A DNA stretch of 64,000 nucleotides, taken from contig NZ_LAIJ01000012.1 in the NCBI RefSeq assembly GCF_001449115.1, positions 357,387-421,386 on the forward strand. The letters run 5' to 3'. The notes beneath the pieces are model-generated. The model was given only the letters and a program-made list of their open reading frames with translations, did no database searches and was not told where the DNA came from. The stretch is from Occallatibacter gabretensis (lineage in GTDB: Bacteria; Acidobacteriota; Terriglobia; Terriglobales; Acidobacteriaceae). The position numbers and the translations under genes were made by a program. How positions within the stretch are numbered: the stretch's first letter is position 1; each line of letters starts with the position of its first letter. Positions 17,179-26,384 of this stretch are shown piece by piece.

Positions 17179-19209
17179 GTGCGAAGCTTCACTCCTATCT
17201 TCCGTTGCTTTTGTCACGGCCTTATCGCACTGTTCCTCCTTCTTCAACTTTCCGCGGTCCTGACCTTTGCTCAATCGCAGTCAGCGAATTTGGATAGCAC
17301 GTTCGATCTGGACAAGGGGCGTTTGCCTCTCATCTCGCTTAATGGCCTGTGGCGTTTTCATGCGGGCGACGATCCAGCCTTCGCCGAGCCTGCTTTCGAT
17401 GATTCCGCATGGCTGCTGGTGCCCGCCGATCAAACCGGAAGGCAAAACGAATCCCTGCCACATGGACTGGCCAGATTCTGGTATCGCACCAGGATCTTTG
17501 TTCCCGCAGGCACCCCGCCTCTTTCGATCTATGTTCCACACGTTGATATGAACTTCGAGATATTCGTTGATGGACAACGAATCGACGGCTTGCCGCCATA
17601 TTCGACTTCTACGCACGTTGCTTCCAGGGTATTCAACTTTCCTGTTGCGGCTGCAGAGGCTTCAAGTCATCCCCGCATCCTTTCCGTCGCATTCCGTTGC
17701 TGGCGATTCGTGCAATCCTCATCGGACGATAGTGCACTGGGAGGGCGAATCCGGCTTGGAGCGACTCCGCTTGTTCAAGAGGCATTCCTGCTTCGCACGC
17801 GAAACGCATTCTGGTACCTGGCAAGCGATTTATTCCTTGCGATGCTGAATACCCTGGCCGGCCTCACTGCAATGGGGCTATTCCTTTTCCGCCGCCAGGA
17901 AAAAGAATATCTCTGGTACAGCCTGCTCACTCTCATTTTTGCGGCCACTCACAGCCATATGATCTGGACGACTACGAATACTTTTGGCTGGCCCCAGTTG
18001 CTGCTCACGGCCAACGTTTTATGGCAAGCGTCTTGCCTGGCTCTGATGGTTTTCCTTTACCGTCTGCTGGGAGGGAAACGCGACAGGTTCTTCTGGATTG
18101 CCATCAGCTCCATCCTGGTGGGTATGCTGATGGCTTTTGCGGATTTTGTCCCCTACATGTTTCGCGAGGAGTGGCTATGGGCCGATATTCGTCTGTATAA
18201 CGGCCTGAGCTTTCTACTGTTCCTTCCCTTCGCCGCCTGGGTGATCGTGTTCGTGGCGCGAAAGGCCATTCAAGGTGTGACCGACGCGCGTCTGCTGCTG
18301 CCTGCTGTTGTGATGGTTGCACTGGATAACGCGCTAAATTATGGTTTCACGGCCGCCCAGACGATTTTTCAACAGGGCGGAAGCAGTTGGTGGGACTGGT
18401 TCTTCTACACCTCAGACTGGCCCATGCCATTCACTGTTCAGCAGCTGGGCGAACTCTTTCTTCTACTAACGATGCTTGCGGTCCTGATTCGACGGTTCAC
18501 CCGCACCCGCCTGCACGAAGAAACGTACGAACGAGAGCGTGAAGCCGCACGTAGCGTGCAACAGGTGCTGGTTCCCGATGCTATTCCGGTTATTCCTGGA
18601 TTTCGAATTGCAAGCGTCTACAAGCCATTCGGTGAGGTGGGCGGTGATTTTTTTCAAGTGATACCGATTGAAACCGGCGAACACGGCGGATCCGTGCTTG
18701 TGGTGATCGGCGATGTGAGCGGCAAAGGCCTTCCGGCGGCAATGACTGTTTCGCTACTGGTGGGAACGGTGCGCACACTTGCTCACTACACCCAAAGTCC
18801 TGCACAGATACTGACTGCGATGAACCAGCGGTTGATCGGCCGTTCCAATGGTGGATTTACGACGTGCCTTGTGCTGCGAGCGGCCCCGGACGGAACGGTG
18901 ACGATTGCGAATGCCGGCCATATTTCGCCTTATGTCGATGGCGGGGAACTGGAGCTGGAAAATGGTTTTCCGATGGGGCTTTCGCCGGATGCTACTTACG
19001 CAGAATCGACTTTTCATCTGGCTGTAAATGACCAGCTCACGCTGGTTACCGATGGCGTGGTTGAGGCGCGCAGCAAGGGTGGAGAGCTCTTCGGATTCGC
19101 ACGAACGCATTCCGTCAGCCGAGGATCTCCCGAGTCGATTGCGACTGCCGCGCAACATTTTGGGCAGGATGATGATATTACTGTGCTCAGTATCTGCCGT
19201 GCTTATTGA
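17179..19209 (+). CDS. 7-helix receptor with SpoIIE/RsbU-type PP2C phosphatase
   Basis: After a signal anchor come an extracytoplasmic beta-sandwich (about residues 40-200; it starts with SLNGLWRFHAGDD), seven or so membrane helices (about 205-440), a short coiled linker and a PP2C domain. The phosphatase motifs are GEVGGDFF, GDVSGKGLPAAM, NAGHISPYV, LVTDGVVEAR and QDDDITVLS. This 7TMR-DISM plus SpoIIE layout usually dephosphorylates an anti-sigma antagonist in a partner-switching circuit; no such partner is nearby. The GTG at 17179 lies nine bases after AAGGGA; a TTG at 17173 is an alternative. The extracellular domain resembles the sugar-binding domain of glycosidases, which fits the two genes that follow. 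Confidence 0.85.
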   Translation: MRSFTPIFRCFCHGLIALFLLLQLSAVLTFAQSQSANLDSTFDLDKGRLPLISLNGLWRFHAGDDPAFAEPAFDDSAWLLVPADQTGRQNESLPHGLARFWYRTRIFVPAGTPPLSIYVPHVDMNFEIFVDGQRIDGLPPYSTSTHVASRVFNFPVAAAEASSHPRILSVAFRCWRFVQSSSDDSALGGRIRLGATPLVQEAFLLRTRNAFWYLASDLFLAMLNTLAGLTAMGLFLFRRQEKEYLWYSLLTLIFAATHSHMIWTTTNTFGWPQLLLTANVLWQASCLALMVFLYRLLGGKRDRFFWIAISSILVGMLMAFADFVPYMFREEWLWADIRLYNGLSFLLFLPFAAWVIVFVARKAIQGVTDARLLLPAVVMVALDNALNYGFTAAQTIFQQGGSSWWDWFFYTSDWPMPFTVQQLGELFLLLTMLAVLIRRFTRTRLHEETYEREREAARSVQQVLVPDAIPVIPGFRIASVYKPFGEVGGDFFQVIPIETGEHGGSVLVVIGDVSGKGLPAAMTVSLLVGTVRTLAHYTQSPAQILTAMNQRLIGRSNGGFTTCLVLRAAPDGTVTIANAGHISPYVDGGELELENGFPMGLSPDATYAESTFHLAVNDQLTLVTDGVVEARSKGGELFGFARTHSVSRGSPESIATAAQHFGQDDDITVLSICRAY

Positions 19210-19232
19210 TTTGGTTTTGGTGCAGGCTTCCT

Positions 19233-21284
19233 ATGAAGAAACCCATTGGACTGGCGAGTTCGATCATTGCTGTCTTCTTAAGCATGCCAATGATTGCCGG
19301 ACAGCAGGCTTTTCCAGTTGTCTCGACGGTGGACGAGCCGACTATCGCCGGGCGGCAGGTTGCGCTGGATAGTGAAGGCAAACTGCTGCCGTGGCCCATT
19401 CCGGAGAACACTGGCTACTCCTATTCCGCGTATTTCCTTTCGCAGTGGACAATTGTGCTGGATCAATACAATCGTCAGCGGCTGCCCTACTATTACTGCT
19501 GCTTCGATTTCGATCGCACGACATTTGAGTTGATACCTGATCCGAGCTGGGTGAATTCGACGGGTTATCTGCGCGCCATGATGGAGGGATTTATGGAACG
19601 TTTGTATCCCTATACAGGCGACCCGCGTACGCTCGAATTTCTCGAAAACTTTGTCGATTACGAATTAGAGAATGGTTTGACGCCGGAAGGCTACGCCTGG
19701 GCTCAGGTGCCTTATCCTTCTGCGAATCCCGGAAGCAAGCGCTACACCGGCTGGAGCCAGCATGGAGAGGATTTTGTAGAGCCACACGTTGTTGGGGAAG
19801 ATGGTTATGCTTATCTGCGGCTTTATGAAATGACAGGCAACACGAGGTATCTGCGCGCGGCGATACGTTGTGCCAATGCTCTCGTCAAGAATTTCAAGCC
19901 GGGAGATGAAAATCATTCTCCGTGGCCGTACCGATGCCATGCGCGTGACGGCAGCCTGCAAGACGGAAAGGGGATGTTTCCTTACTCCGCAAATGTGGTG
20001 GAACCCATCATGTTGCTGGACGAACTTGTCCGCCTGGATCAGGGGGACGTTTCTTCGTTCAAGAAAGTTCGTGCTGGTGCATGGTCATGGCTGATGAAAT
20101 ATCCGATGCACAACAATGTGTGGGTTGGTTACTTTGAGGATGTGCAGGGCAGCATGGATAACATGAACCAGGTTATTCCGCTGGAGTTTGCGCGTTATAT
20201 TCTGCTGCATCCCGAGAAAGATTCTGAGTGGCGCGAGCATGCGCGACAACTGATTGACTGGGTGAAGACCACACCCAAGTGGCCGAAGTACCTGGTGCAT
20301 GGCGCGATGGTGACGACCGAGCAGGGCAGCGGAAAGGAGTTTTGCTGCAATCTGCCGAACCAGTGCTGCGATAGCCATAGCTCACGTCTCGCTGCTGTGG
20401 AGGCGCTGTATTACGCCAGGACAGGTGATGTTGCATACAAGCAGGCCGCATACAGAACTTATAACTGGGTGACATATTTTCAGGGCCTGCCTGCCGCGGC
20501 CCACGCTCCGTTCAGCAACCAGTGGTGGTTTACCGATGAATTTGCGGACGGGCCGCGAAGGATGATGGATGCGTTCTGGGCTGTGCCGGAATGGGCTCCG
20601 GCGGATGAGTCACATTTGCTTGGATCTATCTCAGTGGTTACAAAGATTCAATACAGCGCAGGAAGAGTGACTTATTCGACCTTCGATGCAGACTCAACCG
20701 ATGTTCTGCGGTTGAACTTCATTCCTGATTTCATCAGCGTGGGAGGAAGAATCATCTCGCGGCATAGCGACTTGCAGCATGAGGGGTACGTCTTTGACGA
20801 TAAGAGTCGCACGCTCTCCATTCGTCACACGAGTTCTCGAGATGTGGACATTCAGGGCAAGAGCGATCAGGCACCATCTTCCCTGATTACTTTTGACGAT
20901 CCGCATCTTTCTGCGGGAACTCGATTGCTTGGCCAATATCCTTCAGGCGTGATTGATTGGGGAGACGGAGAATGGGCGATTGGCACGCCGTACGGAAAGT
21001 TCGGAACCTTCACGCTTGCACTATCGGATCCAAATGCAACGCGCGGGGAGTTCAATTTTTATTCTCCACGCATCTTTGCCGGCGTGGATGTTTATAACGA
21101 TGGAGATAAGGAAGCGACGTTGACTGTGCATTCGCTTGGGAGTCGCGAGATTTCGTGCAAGATCAAGTCGAAGGAGCTTCTTCACTTCAGGACGGGCTGG
21201 CGTGATCCGAGCTCCAAAGTGATCTTTGAGTTTACTAACGGTCATGCGTTGCGCTTCGATAACCTGGCCTACATTCATCCGTGA
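19233..21284 (+). CDS. secreted glycosidase-like protein with an alpha/alpha toroid
   Basis: A signal peptide (residues 1-23) precedes a large protein of about 660 residues. The middle (about 90-430) looks like helical-hairpin repeats of the six-hairpin glycosidase type: GYLRAMMEGFMERLYPYTGD, RYLRAAIRCANALVKNF and AVEALYYARTGDVAYKQAAY. The C-terminal 200 residues look beta-rich. A CCNLPNQCCD cysteine cluster in the middle is unusual. The ATG at 19233 is preferred to the frame from 19206 because it starts the signal peptide. Enzymatic activity and substrate are not known. It is followed by a GH39 gene. Confidence 0.6.
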   Translation: MKKPIGLASSIIAVFLSMPMIAGQQAFPVVSTVDEPTIAGRQVALDSEGKLLPWPIPENTGYSYSAYFLSQWTIVLDQYNRQRLPYYYCCFDFDRTTFELIPDPSWVNSTGYLRAMMEGFMERLYPYTGDPRTLEFLENFVDYELENGLTPEGYAWAQVPYPSANPGSKRYTGWSQHGEDFVEPHVVGEDGYAYLRLYEMTGNTRYLRAAIRCANALVKNFKPGDENHSPWPYRCHARDGSLQDGKGMFPYSANVVEPIMLLDELVRLDQGDVSSFKKVRAGAWSWLMKYPMHNNVWVGYFEDVQGSMDNMNQVIPLEFARYILLHPEKDSEWREHARQLIDWVKTTPKWPKYLVHGAMVTTEQGSGKEFCCNLPNQCCDSHSSRLAAVEALYYARTGDVAYKQAAYRTYNWVTYFQGLPAAAHAPFSNQWWFTDEFADGPRRMMDAFWAVPEWAPADESHLLGSISVVTKIQYSAGRVTYSTFDADSTDVLRLNFIPDFISVGGRIISRHSDLQHEGYVFDDKSRTLSIRHTSSRDVDIQGKSDQAPSSLITFDDPHLSAGTRLLGQYPSGVIDWGDGEWAIGTPYGKFGTFTLALSDPNATRGEFNFYSPRIFAGVDVYNDGDKEATLTVHSLGSREISCKIKSKELLHFRTGWRDPSSKVIFEFTNGHALRFDNLAYIHP

Positions 21285-21359
21285 CTTGTAGAGTTTGTCT
21301 TGAGAAGACGTAACTGCAAGCCGGTTTTCGTGGCATGATCGATCTCTGCAGGAGAAGAT

Positions 21360-23072
21360 ATGACGTTTGCGCGTTGTGCGTGCGGGTTTGCGTTTGGTTT
21401 GCTGTCGTTGCCGGTGATTGGACAGGGAACTGTTCCGGAGTTGCCATCGCACGCTACGGGCGCGCCGGTACATATCGTGGTTGATCTAGCGAAGCCGGTG
21501 GGGCCGTACAAGCCTATCTATAGCTGGTTTGGCTATGACGAAGGCAATTACACCACGATGCGCGATGGCAGGAAGCTGCTTGCCGAGCTGCATGATCTGA
21601 GTCCGGTGCCGGTATATATTCGCGCGCATCATTTGCTGACTTCTGGAGATGGGGTGGCTGAGCTCAAATGGAGTTCGACGAATGTGTACCGTGAGGATGC
21701 GAGCGGCAAGCCGATCTACGATTTCGCGATTCTGGATGGAATTTTTGATGAGTTCAAAGCTGCCGGCGTGCGGCCAATGGTGGAGCTTGGCTTTATGCCG
21801 AAGGATCTGGCGGCGTCACTGCCGGATCGAAAAGAGTACCAGGTTCACTTTCCGAAGAGCACTATTTCCGGAGCTTCGAATAATCCGCCGAAGGATTATG
21901 TGAAGTGGGGCGAGTTGGCGCGGGTGGTGACTGCGCACCTGGTGGAGCGGTATGGGCAACAGGCGGTGTTGCAGTGGTACTTCGAAGTGTGGAATGAGCC
22001 GGACATCGACTACTGGCATGGCTCTGCTGAAGATTACTGGAAGCTGTATGACTACGCCGTTGCGGGGGTGCGTGCTGCGCTTCCGGGTGCGAGGGTTGGC
22101 GGGCCGGCGACGACGAGTCCGCGCAACGATAAGGCGAATGGTTATCTGCAAGGATTTTTGACGCATGTTGCTGCGGGGAAGAGTGCTGCGACGGGTGGGG
22201 CGATTCCGCTGGATTTTATTTCGTTCCATGTGAAGGGAAGTCCACAGATATTGAACGGACAGGTTCAGATGGGCTTGGACAAGGAACTGAAGGATGCGGA
22301 CCGTGGATTTGCAACGATTGCATCGTTTGCAAAATTTCGAGAGCTGCCGATTATTTTGAGTGAGGCTGATCCTGAGGGTTGCGCGGCGTGTTCGAGCAAG
22401 ATGAATCCGGCGAATGATTATCGGAATGGAACGCTGTACCCGGCCTACACGGCGGCTGCGTACAAGGCGCTGTTTGAGCTGCAGGACAAGTATCAGGTGA
22501 ATCTGATTTCAATGCTGAGCTGGTCTTTCGAATTTGAGAACAGAGACTACTTTGAAGGGTTTCGATCAGTGTCTACGAATGGAATCGACGAGCCTGTGTT
22601 GAATTTGTTTCGGATGCTGGGGATGATGCAGGGGACGCGTGTCGACACGCGGAGCGATGCGGCGATTCCGTTGAATGCGCTTGTTGCGAGTGGTGCGCAT
22701 GCTGCGGCTGATATTGACACGATGGCGACGAAGGGTGCCAATGAAACGGAGATTCTGCTGTGGAATTATCGTGATAGCGAGGAGACGGCGGCAGCGCCTA
22801 CTACTTTGACGATAACGGGGATGCCGTCCGTGGCAAAGCGCGTGCTGGTGAAGCAATATCGTATTGATACGAACCACAGCAATGCGTACACGGTGTGGAA
22901 GGCGATGGGGTCGCCGCAACATCCTACGGCCGAGCAGTATTCGCAGTTGCTGAGTCGCGAAGGGTTGGAGTTGGTGGGGTCGCCTGCGTGGCGGGACGTG
23001 AAGGACGGGCAGGTCGAAGTGAAGGCAGAACTGCCGAGTGAGTCTGTTTCTTTGGTACAGGTGAGCTGGTAG
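21360..23072 (+). CDS. secreted GH39-family glycoside hydrolase
   Basis: The protein has a signal peptide (residues 1-22) and a (beta/alpha)8 domain. The acid/base glutamate is in YFEVWNEPDIDYW (about residue 213), the clan GH-A pattern, and a likely nucleophile glutamate is in IILSEADPEG (about residue 338). The C-terminal 150 residues form the beta domain common to GH39. Known GH39 enzymes are beta-xylosidases or iduronidases; the substrate here is open. The ATG follows GGAGAAGAT. It probably works on extracellular glycans with the product of 19233-21284. Confidence 0.85.
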   Translation: MTFARCACGFAFGLLSLPVIGQGTVPELPSHATGAPVHIVVDLAKPVGPYKPIYSWFGYDEGNYTTMRDGRKLLAELHDLSPVPVYIRAHHLLTSGDGVAELKWSSTNVYREDASGKPIYDFAILDGIFDEFKAAGVRPMVELGFMPKDLAASLPDRKEYQVHFPKSTISGASNNPPKDYVKWGELARVVTAHLVERYGQQAVLQWYFEVWNEPDIDYWHGSAEDYWKLYDYAVAGVRAALPGARVGGPATTSPRNDKANGYLQGFLTHVAAGKSAATGGAIPLDFISFHVKGSPQILNGQVQMGLDKELKDADRGFATIASFAKFRELPIILSEADPEGCAACSSKMNPANDYRNGTLYPAYTAAAYKALFELQDKYQVNLISMLSWSFEFENRDYFEGFRSVSTNGIDEPVLNLFRMLGMMQGTRVDTRSDAAIPLNALVASGAHAAADIDTMATKGANETEILLWNYRDSEETAAAPTTLTITGMPSVAKRVLVKQYRIDTNHSNAYTVWKAMGSPQHPTAEQYSQLLSREGLELVGSPAWRDVKDGQVEVKAELPSESVSLVQVSW

Positions 23073-23099
23073 TGACAATGGCGAGCAAAGGAGAGTGCA

Positions 23100-23351
23100 A
23101 TGGCAAAACCGGTCAGCTTTCAGGAGGATATCCTGCTGCTTTTTACCGAGCGGGATATTCATGCGATGAGCAAGGCTTTCAATCTGGCGAGCTATGACGA
23201 TGTGAAGACGCATGCCGATGCAATCTATGACCGCATTCGTGGTATTGGCGGGGCGGTCATGCCACCGCCGCCGCCGAGGGGTGAAGGTCCCTGGGCGCAG
23301 GCGAATGTTGAACTGTTTGCACAGTGGATGAAGGATGGCTTTCAACCCTAG
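23100..23351 (+). CDS. small conserved protein (83 aa), heme-domain-like pattern
   Basis: The 83-residue product has an F..DI...F...D...M helix, then Y.DV..HA..I, then a proline run MPPPPPRGEGPW and a final F..WM..G helix. This resembles small bacterial proteins that end in an alcohol/peroxide-type cytochrome-like MP...P.W..W..G motif, but no CxxCH is present, so heme binding is not supported. The ATG follows AAAGGAGAG. The gene lies 27 bases after the GH39 gene. Confidence 0.55.
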   Translation: MAKPVSFQEDILLLFTERDIHAMSKAFNLASYDDVKTHADAIYDRIRGIGGAVMPPPPPRGEGPWAQANVELFAQWMKDGFQP

Positions 23352-23427
23352 ATCGCTTCTGTCGATCGCTTTCAATCAAAGAGCTATTTCGAGGTTCTGA
23401 AGAACTGATGCCCGCGATATTCGCGGC

Positions 23428-24234
23428 TCAGGCAAGCACGCCTGTTTGGGCGGCGGGTTCCGTGCGGGCGCCGGCGTGTCTGGCGGCATAAGAGAGGGAA
23501 TCGGCGACGACCCAGGCGGCACCGATCATGGCGATATCGATGGCGTTGCCGGCCCAGTAGAAGTGGCCGTGCGGGTTGGCGACGAGGAAGGGAACCCAGA
23601 CGAGGATTTCGAAGCAGAGGATTTCTGCCGTGAGCAGGCGTGAGGCGAGCGGCGCGAGGATTCCGCTGAGAATGGCCACGGCGGCGAGGAAGAAGCCGAT
23701 GGTTGTTACATAAGCCCAGAAGAGCTGCGAGGGCGGGAGCCATTTGGGGATCCAAGCGAGCAGCCCGGGCATGGCAACAATATGGCCGATACCGAAGGAG
23801 ATGGCGCAGAGGCCGTAGAGGCGGGCGAAGAGAGGCTCGCGGCGTGCGAGGGAAGAGCCTGTGAGTGAGAGCGATGCGATGAGGACTGAGCCGGCGATGA
23901 CGAGGGAGAACTCTTCAAAGAAGTTGCCGATGGGATCGAAGACGCGGGGGTTCTCAAGGATTTTTGGCACCCAGAGAAGGGTGAAGACAGAGAAGACGAT
24001 GGTGAGCGTGATGGCACCGATGCGGGCGGTGCGAGGCCAGAGAAGGGCGAGTCCGGCGGCGAGTTCGATGAGGGCCGTGAGATAAGCGAGTGGCGTGCGG
24101 ATGGGAGCGCCGAGAACGACATGTTGCCAGGTGGCGGCAAAGTCGCCGGAGATGAGACCGAGAAGGCCAAGGAAGATGGCACCGGCGGCGTAGATATAAA
24201 TGCCAAGATTGGATGCGAGGCTGCGGCTCTGCAT
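23428..24234 (-). CDS. DoxX-like integral membrane protein
   Basis: The 268-residue product has eight or so hydrophobic helices and an early GIYIYAAGAIFLGLLGLISG segment and a later LTALIELAAGLALLWPRTAR block, as in DoxX-type four-helix families, here apparently doubled. The ATG at 24234 has AGGAG ten bases upstream. A longer frame reaching 24753 is rejected because it overlaps the next gene antisense and lacks a start signal. No soluble domain is attached. Confidence 0.65.
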   Translation of the reverse strand: MQSRSLASNLGIYIYAAGAIFLGLLGLISGDFAATWQHVVLGAPIRTPLAYLTALIELAAGLALLWPRTARIGAITLTIVFSVFTLLWVPKILENPRVFDPIGNFFEEFSLVIAGSVLIASLSLTGSSLARREPLFARLYGLCAISFGIGHIVAMPGLLAWIPKWLPPSQLFWAYVTTIGFFLAAVAILSGILAPLASRLLTAEILCFEILVWVPFLVANPHGHFYWAGNAIDIAMIGAAWVVADSLSYAARHAGARTEPAAQTGVLA

Positions 24235-24353
24235 GGTGGCGTGCTCCTGTTTCCGGGGGAAAGGCGCTGCGGACTGCGAGAGAAAGTCTAGTTGATGGAC
24301 GATGTGAACGGATAGCGGTAAGCGTAAGCTGGTTCGATAAACTGGAAGCTGCC

Positions 24354-25139
24354 ATGCCGGTTGAGATCGTTCTACAACAAAGCCCTGATGATGTTGCTCT
24401 CCGCGACAAGCGTGAGCAACTGGCGGCGATGCGCGGCAGGCTGTCGGAGCGGGAGCGTGAACTGGCGCAATTGCGTGCGCAGCTGAGAACTTTTGAAGGC
24501 CGGTACTTTCGGCAGGTTGGCACTCTCTATGCCGAGCTGGATGAGGTTGAGGCGCGGATTGCGGAACGTGAGGTGGATCTGTATGACTCGGACGCTGCGC
24601 GGCAACGGGCCGAGGAGGCGCGGCAGCGAGCGCAGGAGACACATGATGCTGCATTAGGCGAGGATGAACAAGAAGAGGAAGTGTTTGATCCCGCACCGAA
24701 TCTGAAGGCGCTTTTCCGGGAGGTTGCGAAGCGGATTCATCCGGATTTTGCACGCGACGAGGCGGAACAGCAACACTTTACGCTGCTGATGGCGCGGGCA
24801 AATCAGGCGTATCGACGCGGTGACATGGAGACGCTGCAGCGTCTGATGGATGATTATCGCGAGGTAAGCGGCGCACTCGCCGGTGAAAGCACGGCAGCAG
24901 AGCTTTTGCGCGTTATGCGGCAGATTCAACATGCGGAGCGCGACATTGCGGCGCTGGATGCCGAACAGGAAGCGTTGCTCACGAGTGAGATTGCGCAACT
25001 GCATCTGGATGCGGAAGAGGCGACGCGCGAACATCGCGATCTGCTGATGGAGCTAGCGACAAAGGTGCGCGAGCAGGTTGCCGAGGCGCGGCGGCGGTTT
25101 GAGTTTGTGGACCGGCAGGTTACGGCGCATGGACGATAA
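24354..25139 (+). CDS. coiled-coil protein with a J-like domain
   Basis: Residues 1-110 form a long coiled coil (Glu/Arg/Gln-rich). A J-like segment follows, LKALFREVAKRIHPDFARDE (about 117-136), with the HPD tripeptide that J-proteins use to activate Hsp70, then RANQAYRRGDMETL. A second coiled coil closes the protein. The ATG at 24354 has GGAAG upstream; the frame from 24213 would run through non-coding sequence. It overlaps the Sel1-repeat gene, so both are one operon and may act in one chaperone or scaffold complex. Confidence 0.65.
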   Translation: MPVEIVLQQSPDDVALRDKREQLAAMRGRLSERERELAQLRAQLRTFEGRYFRQVGTLYAELDEVEARIAEREVDLYDSDAARQRAEEARQRAQETHDAALGEDEQEEEVFDPAPNLKALFREVAKRIHPDFARDEAEQQHFTLLMARANQAYRRGDMETLQRLMDDYREVSGALAGESTAAELLRVMRQIQHAERDIAALDAEQEALLTSEIAQLHLDAEEATREHRDLLMELATKVREQVAEARRRFEFVDRQVTAHGR

Positions 25140-25917
25140 AACTATAGGCGGGCTGCAGCACACGCCTTCGAGAAGTACGCTGTCGCTGCATTCGTCGCGG
25201 TCGGGGATGATTGCACGAGGACGACGGGATGCGGCGAGCGCGGCTTCCAATCCTGACTTCAGGCAGGGTGCGGCGGAGTATAAGGCGGGCGATTTTGCTG
25301 AGGCTGCGGCGAGCTTTCGGCGGTCCGCGGAGGAAGGGCACGCGGAGTCACAGTATATTTTGAGCACGATGTATGAGGCGGGGCAGGGCGTTGCGCGGGA
25401 CGATACGCAGGCTGCCCATTGGGAGCGCAAGGCAGCAGATCAGGGACATGCTTATGCACAGGCTAATTTGAGTTTTCGCTACTACGCGGCGAACGATTTT
25501 GCGGAGGCTTTTACGTGGTGTCAGCGAGCGGCGTACAGCCAGCTGGCATGGGCGCAGTATAACCTTGGCCTGATGTATCGCAAAGGCGAGGGCGTGGCAC
25601 AGAGCAATACGGAGGCTGCGCACTGGTATCGGCTGGCGGCGCAACAGGACTACGCTGAGGCGCAGCAGAAGCTGGGCGAGCTTTATTACTTTGGCACGGG
25701 CGTTCCGCATAGCTATGCGAAGGCTGCGGGGTGGTTTCTTAAAGCTGCTGAGAATGGCAATGCGGAGGCACAGTTTCAACTGGGGCATCTTTACGCTACA
25801 GGGCAGGGCGTGGAGCATGACTACCTGCAATACAGGCACTGGATTCGGCAGTCTGCGCTGCAAGGCCATGAACAGGCGCAGCGCGAGTTGAAGAAGCGTG
25901 AGTATCGAGATGCGTAA
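25129..25917 (+). CDS. Sel1-repeat protein
   Basis: Five or six Sel1-type repeats run from about residue 45 to 250, with the A...LG.LY..G.GV pattern in SQYILSTMYEAGQGVARDD, AQYNLGLMYRKGEGVAQSN, AQQKLGELYYFGTGV and AQFQLGHLYATGQGVEHD. The N-terminal 40 residues are Ser/Arg-rich and low in structure. Sel1 repeats act as protein-interaction solenoids. The ATG at 25129 lies inside the end of the J-like gene. No signal peptide is seen, so it is probably cytoplasmic. Confidence 0.85.
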   Translation: MDDKTIGGLQHTPSRSTLSLHSSRSGMIARGRRDAASAASNPDFRQGAAEYKAGDFAEAAASFRRSAEEGHAESQYILSTMYEAGQGVARDDTQAAHWERKAADQGHAYAQANLSFRYYAANDFAEAFTWCQRAAYSQLAWAQYNLGLMYRKGEGVAQSNTEAAHWYRLAAQQDYAEAQQKLGELYYFGTGVPHSYAKAAGWFLKAAENGNAEAQFQLGHLYATGQGVEHDYLQYRHWIRQSALQGHEQAQRELKKREYRDA

Positions 25918-25964
25918 GGAAAGGGATCAGGGGTCAGAGATCAGGTTATTGAGAGGTGTGCGAA

Positions 25965-26372
25965 GTGGCTACTGTAAAGCTCTGGAGTGATGAAGAAGTA
26001 GCGGCGGTGCCCGCGGTGAAGGCGGTTTTTGAGGATATACGCACGACGCGCAAATCGGATTTTGTGAATAATTTCTGGCGGGCACTGGCGAATCAGCCGA
26101 GGCTTCTGGAGCGGACGTGGGCGAGTGTGAAGCAGGTGATGATAGAGCCGGGGACGCTTGATCCGCTGACGAAAGAGTTGATCTACATTGCGGTGTCGGC
26201 GGCGAACAGCTGCAGCTACTGCGTGCATTCGCACACGGCTGGAGCACGCGCGAAGGGTCTCACGGACGAACAGTATGCTGAGTTTCTGGCGGTGGTAGGG
26301 ATGGCTGCAGAGACGAATACGCTGGCGAATTCGATGCAGATTCCTGTGGATCGGGAATTTCTGGTGGAGTAA
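25965..26372 (+). CDS. carboxymuconolactone decarboxylase / AhpD-like protein
   Basis: The 135-residue protein is one CMD-fold domain with the redox motif SCSYCVHSH, matching the Cys-x-x-Cys-x-x-x-His of AhpD-like peroxidase partners. The usual role is reduction of a peroxide-linked thiol. The GTG at 25965 is eight bases after AGAGG; a GTG at 25956 is less well placed. It stands alone between a Sel1 gene and a convergent GGDEF gene. Confidence 0.85.
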   Translation: MATVKLWSDEEVAAVPAVKAVFEDIRTTRKSDFVNNFWRALANQPRLLERTWASVKQVMIEPGTLDPLTKELIYIAVSAANSCSYCVHSHTAGARAKGLTDEQYAEFLAVVGMAAETNTLANSMQIPVDREFLVE

Positions 26373-26384
26373 GCAGACAGGTTT

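Noticed and set aside
24235..24753. Upstream extension of the DoxX-like frame
   Set aside because: It lies antisense to the J-like gene and lacks a start signal; the ATG at 24234 gives a normal membrane protein.
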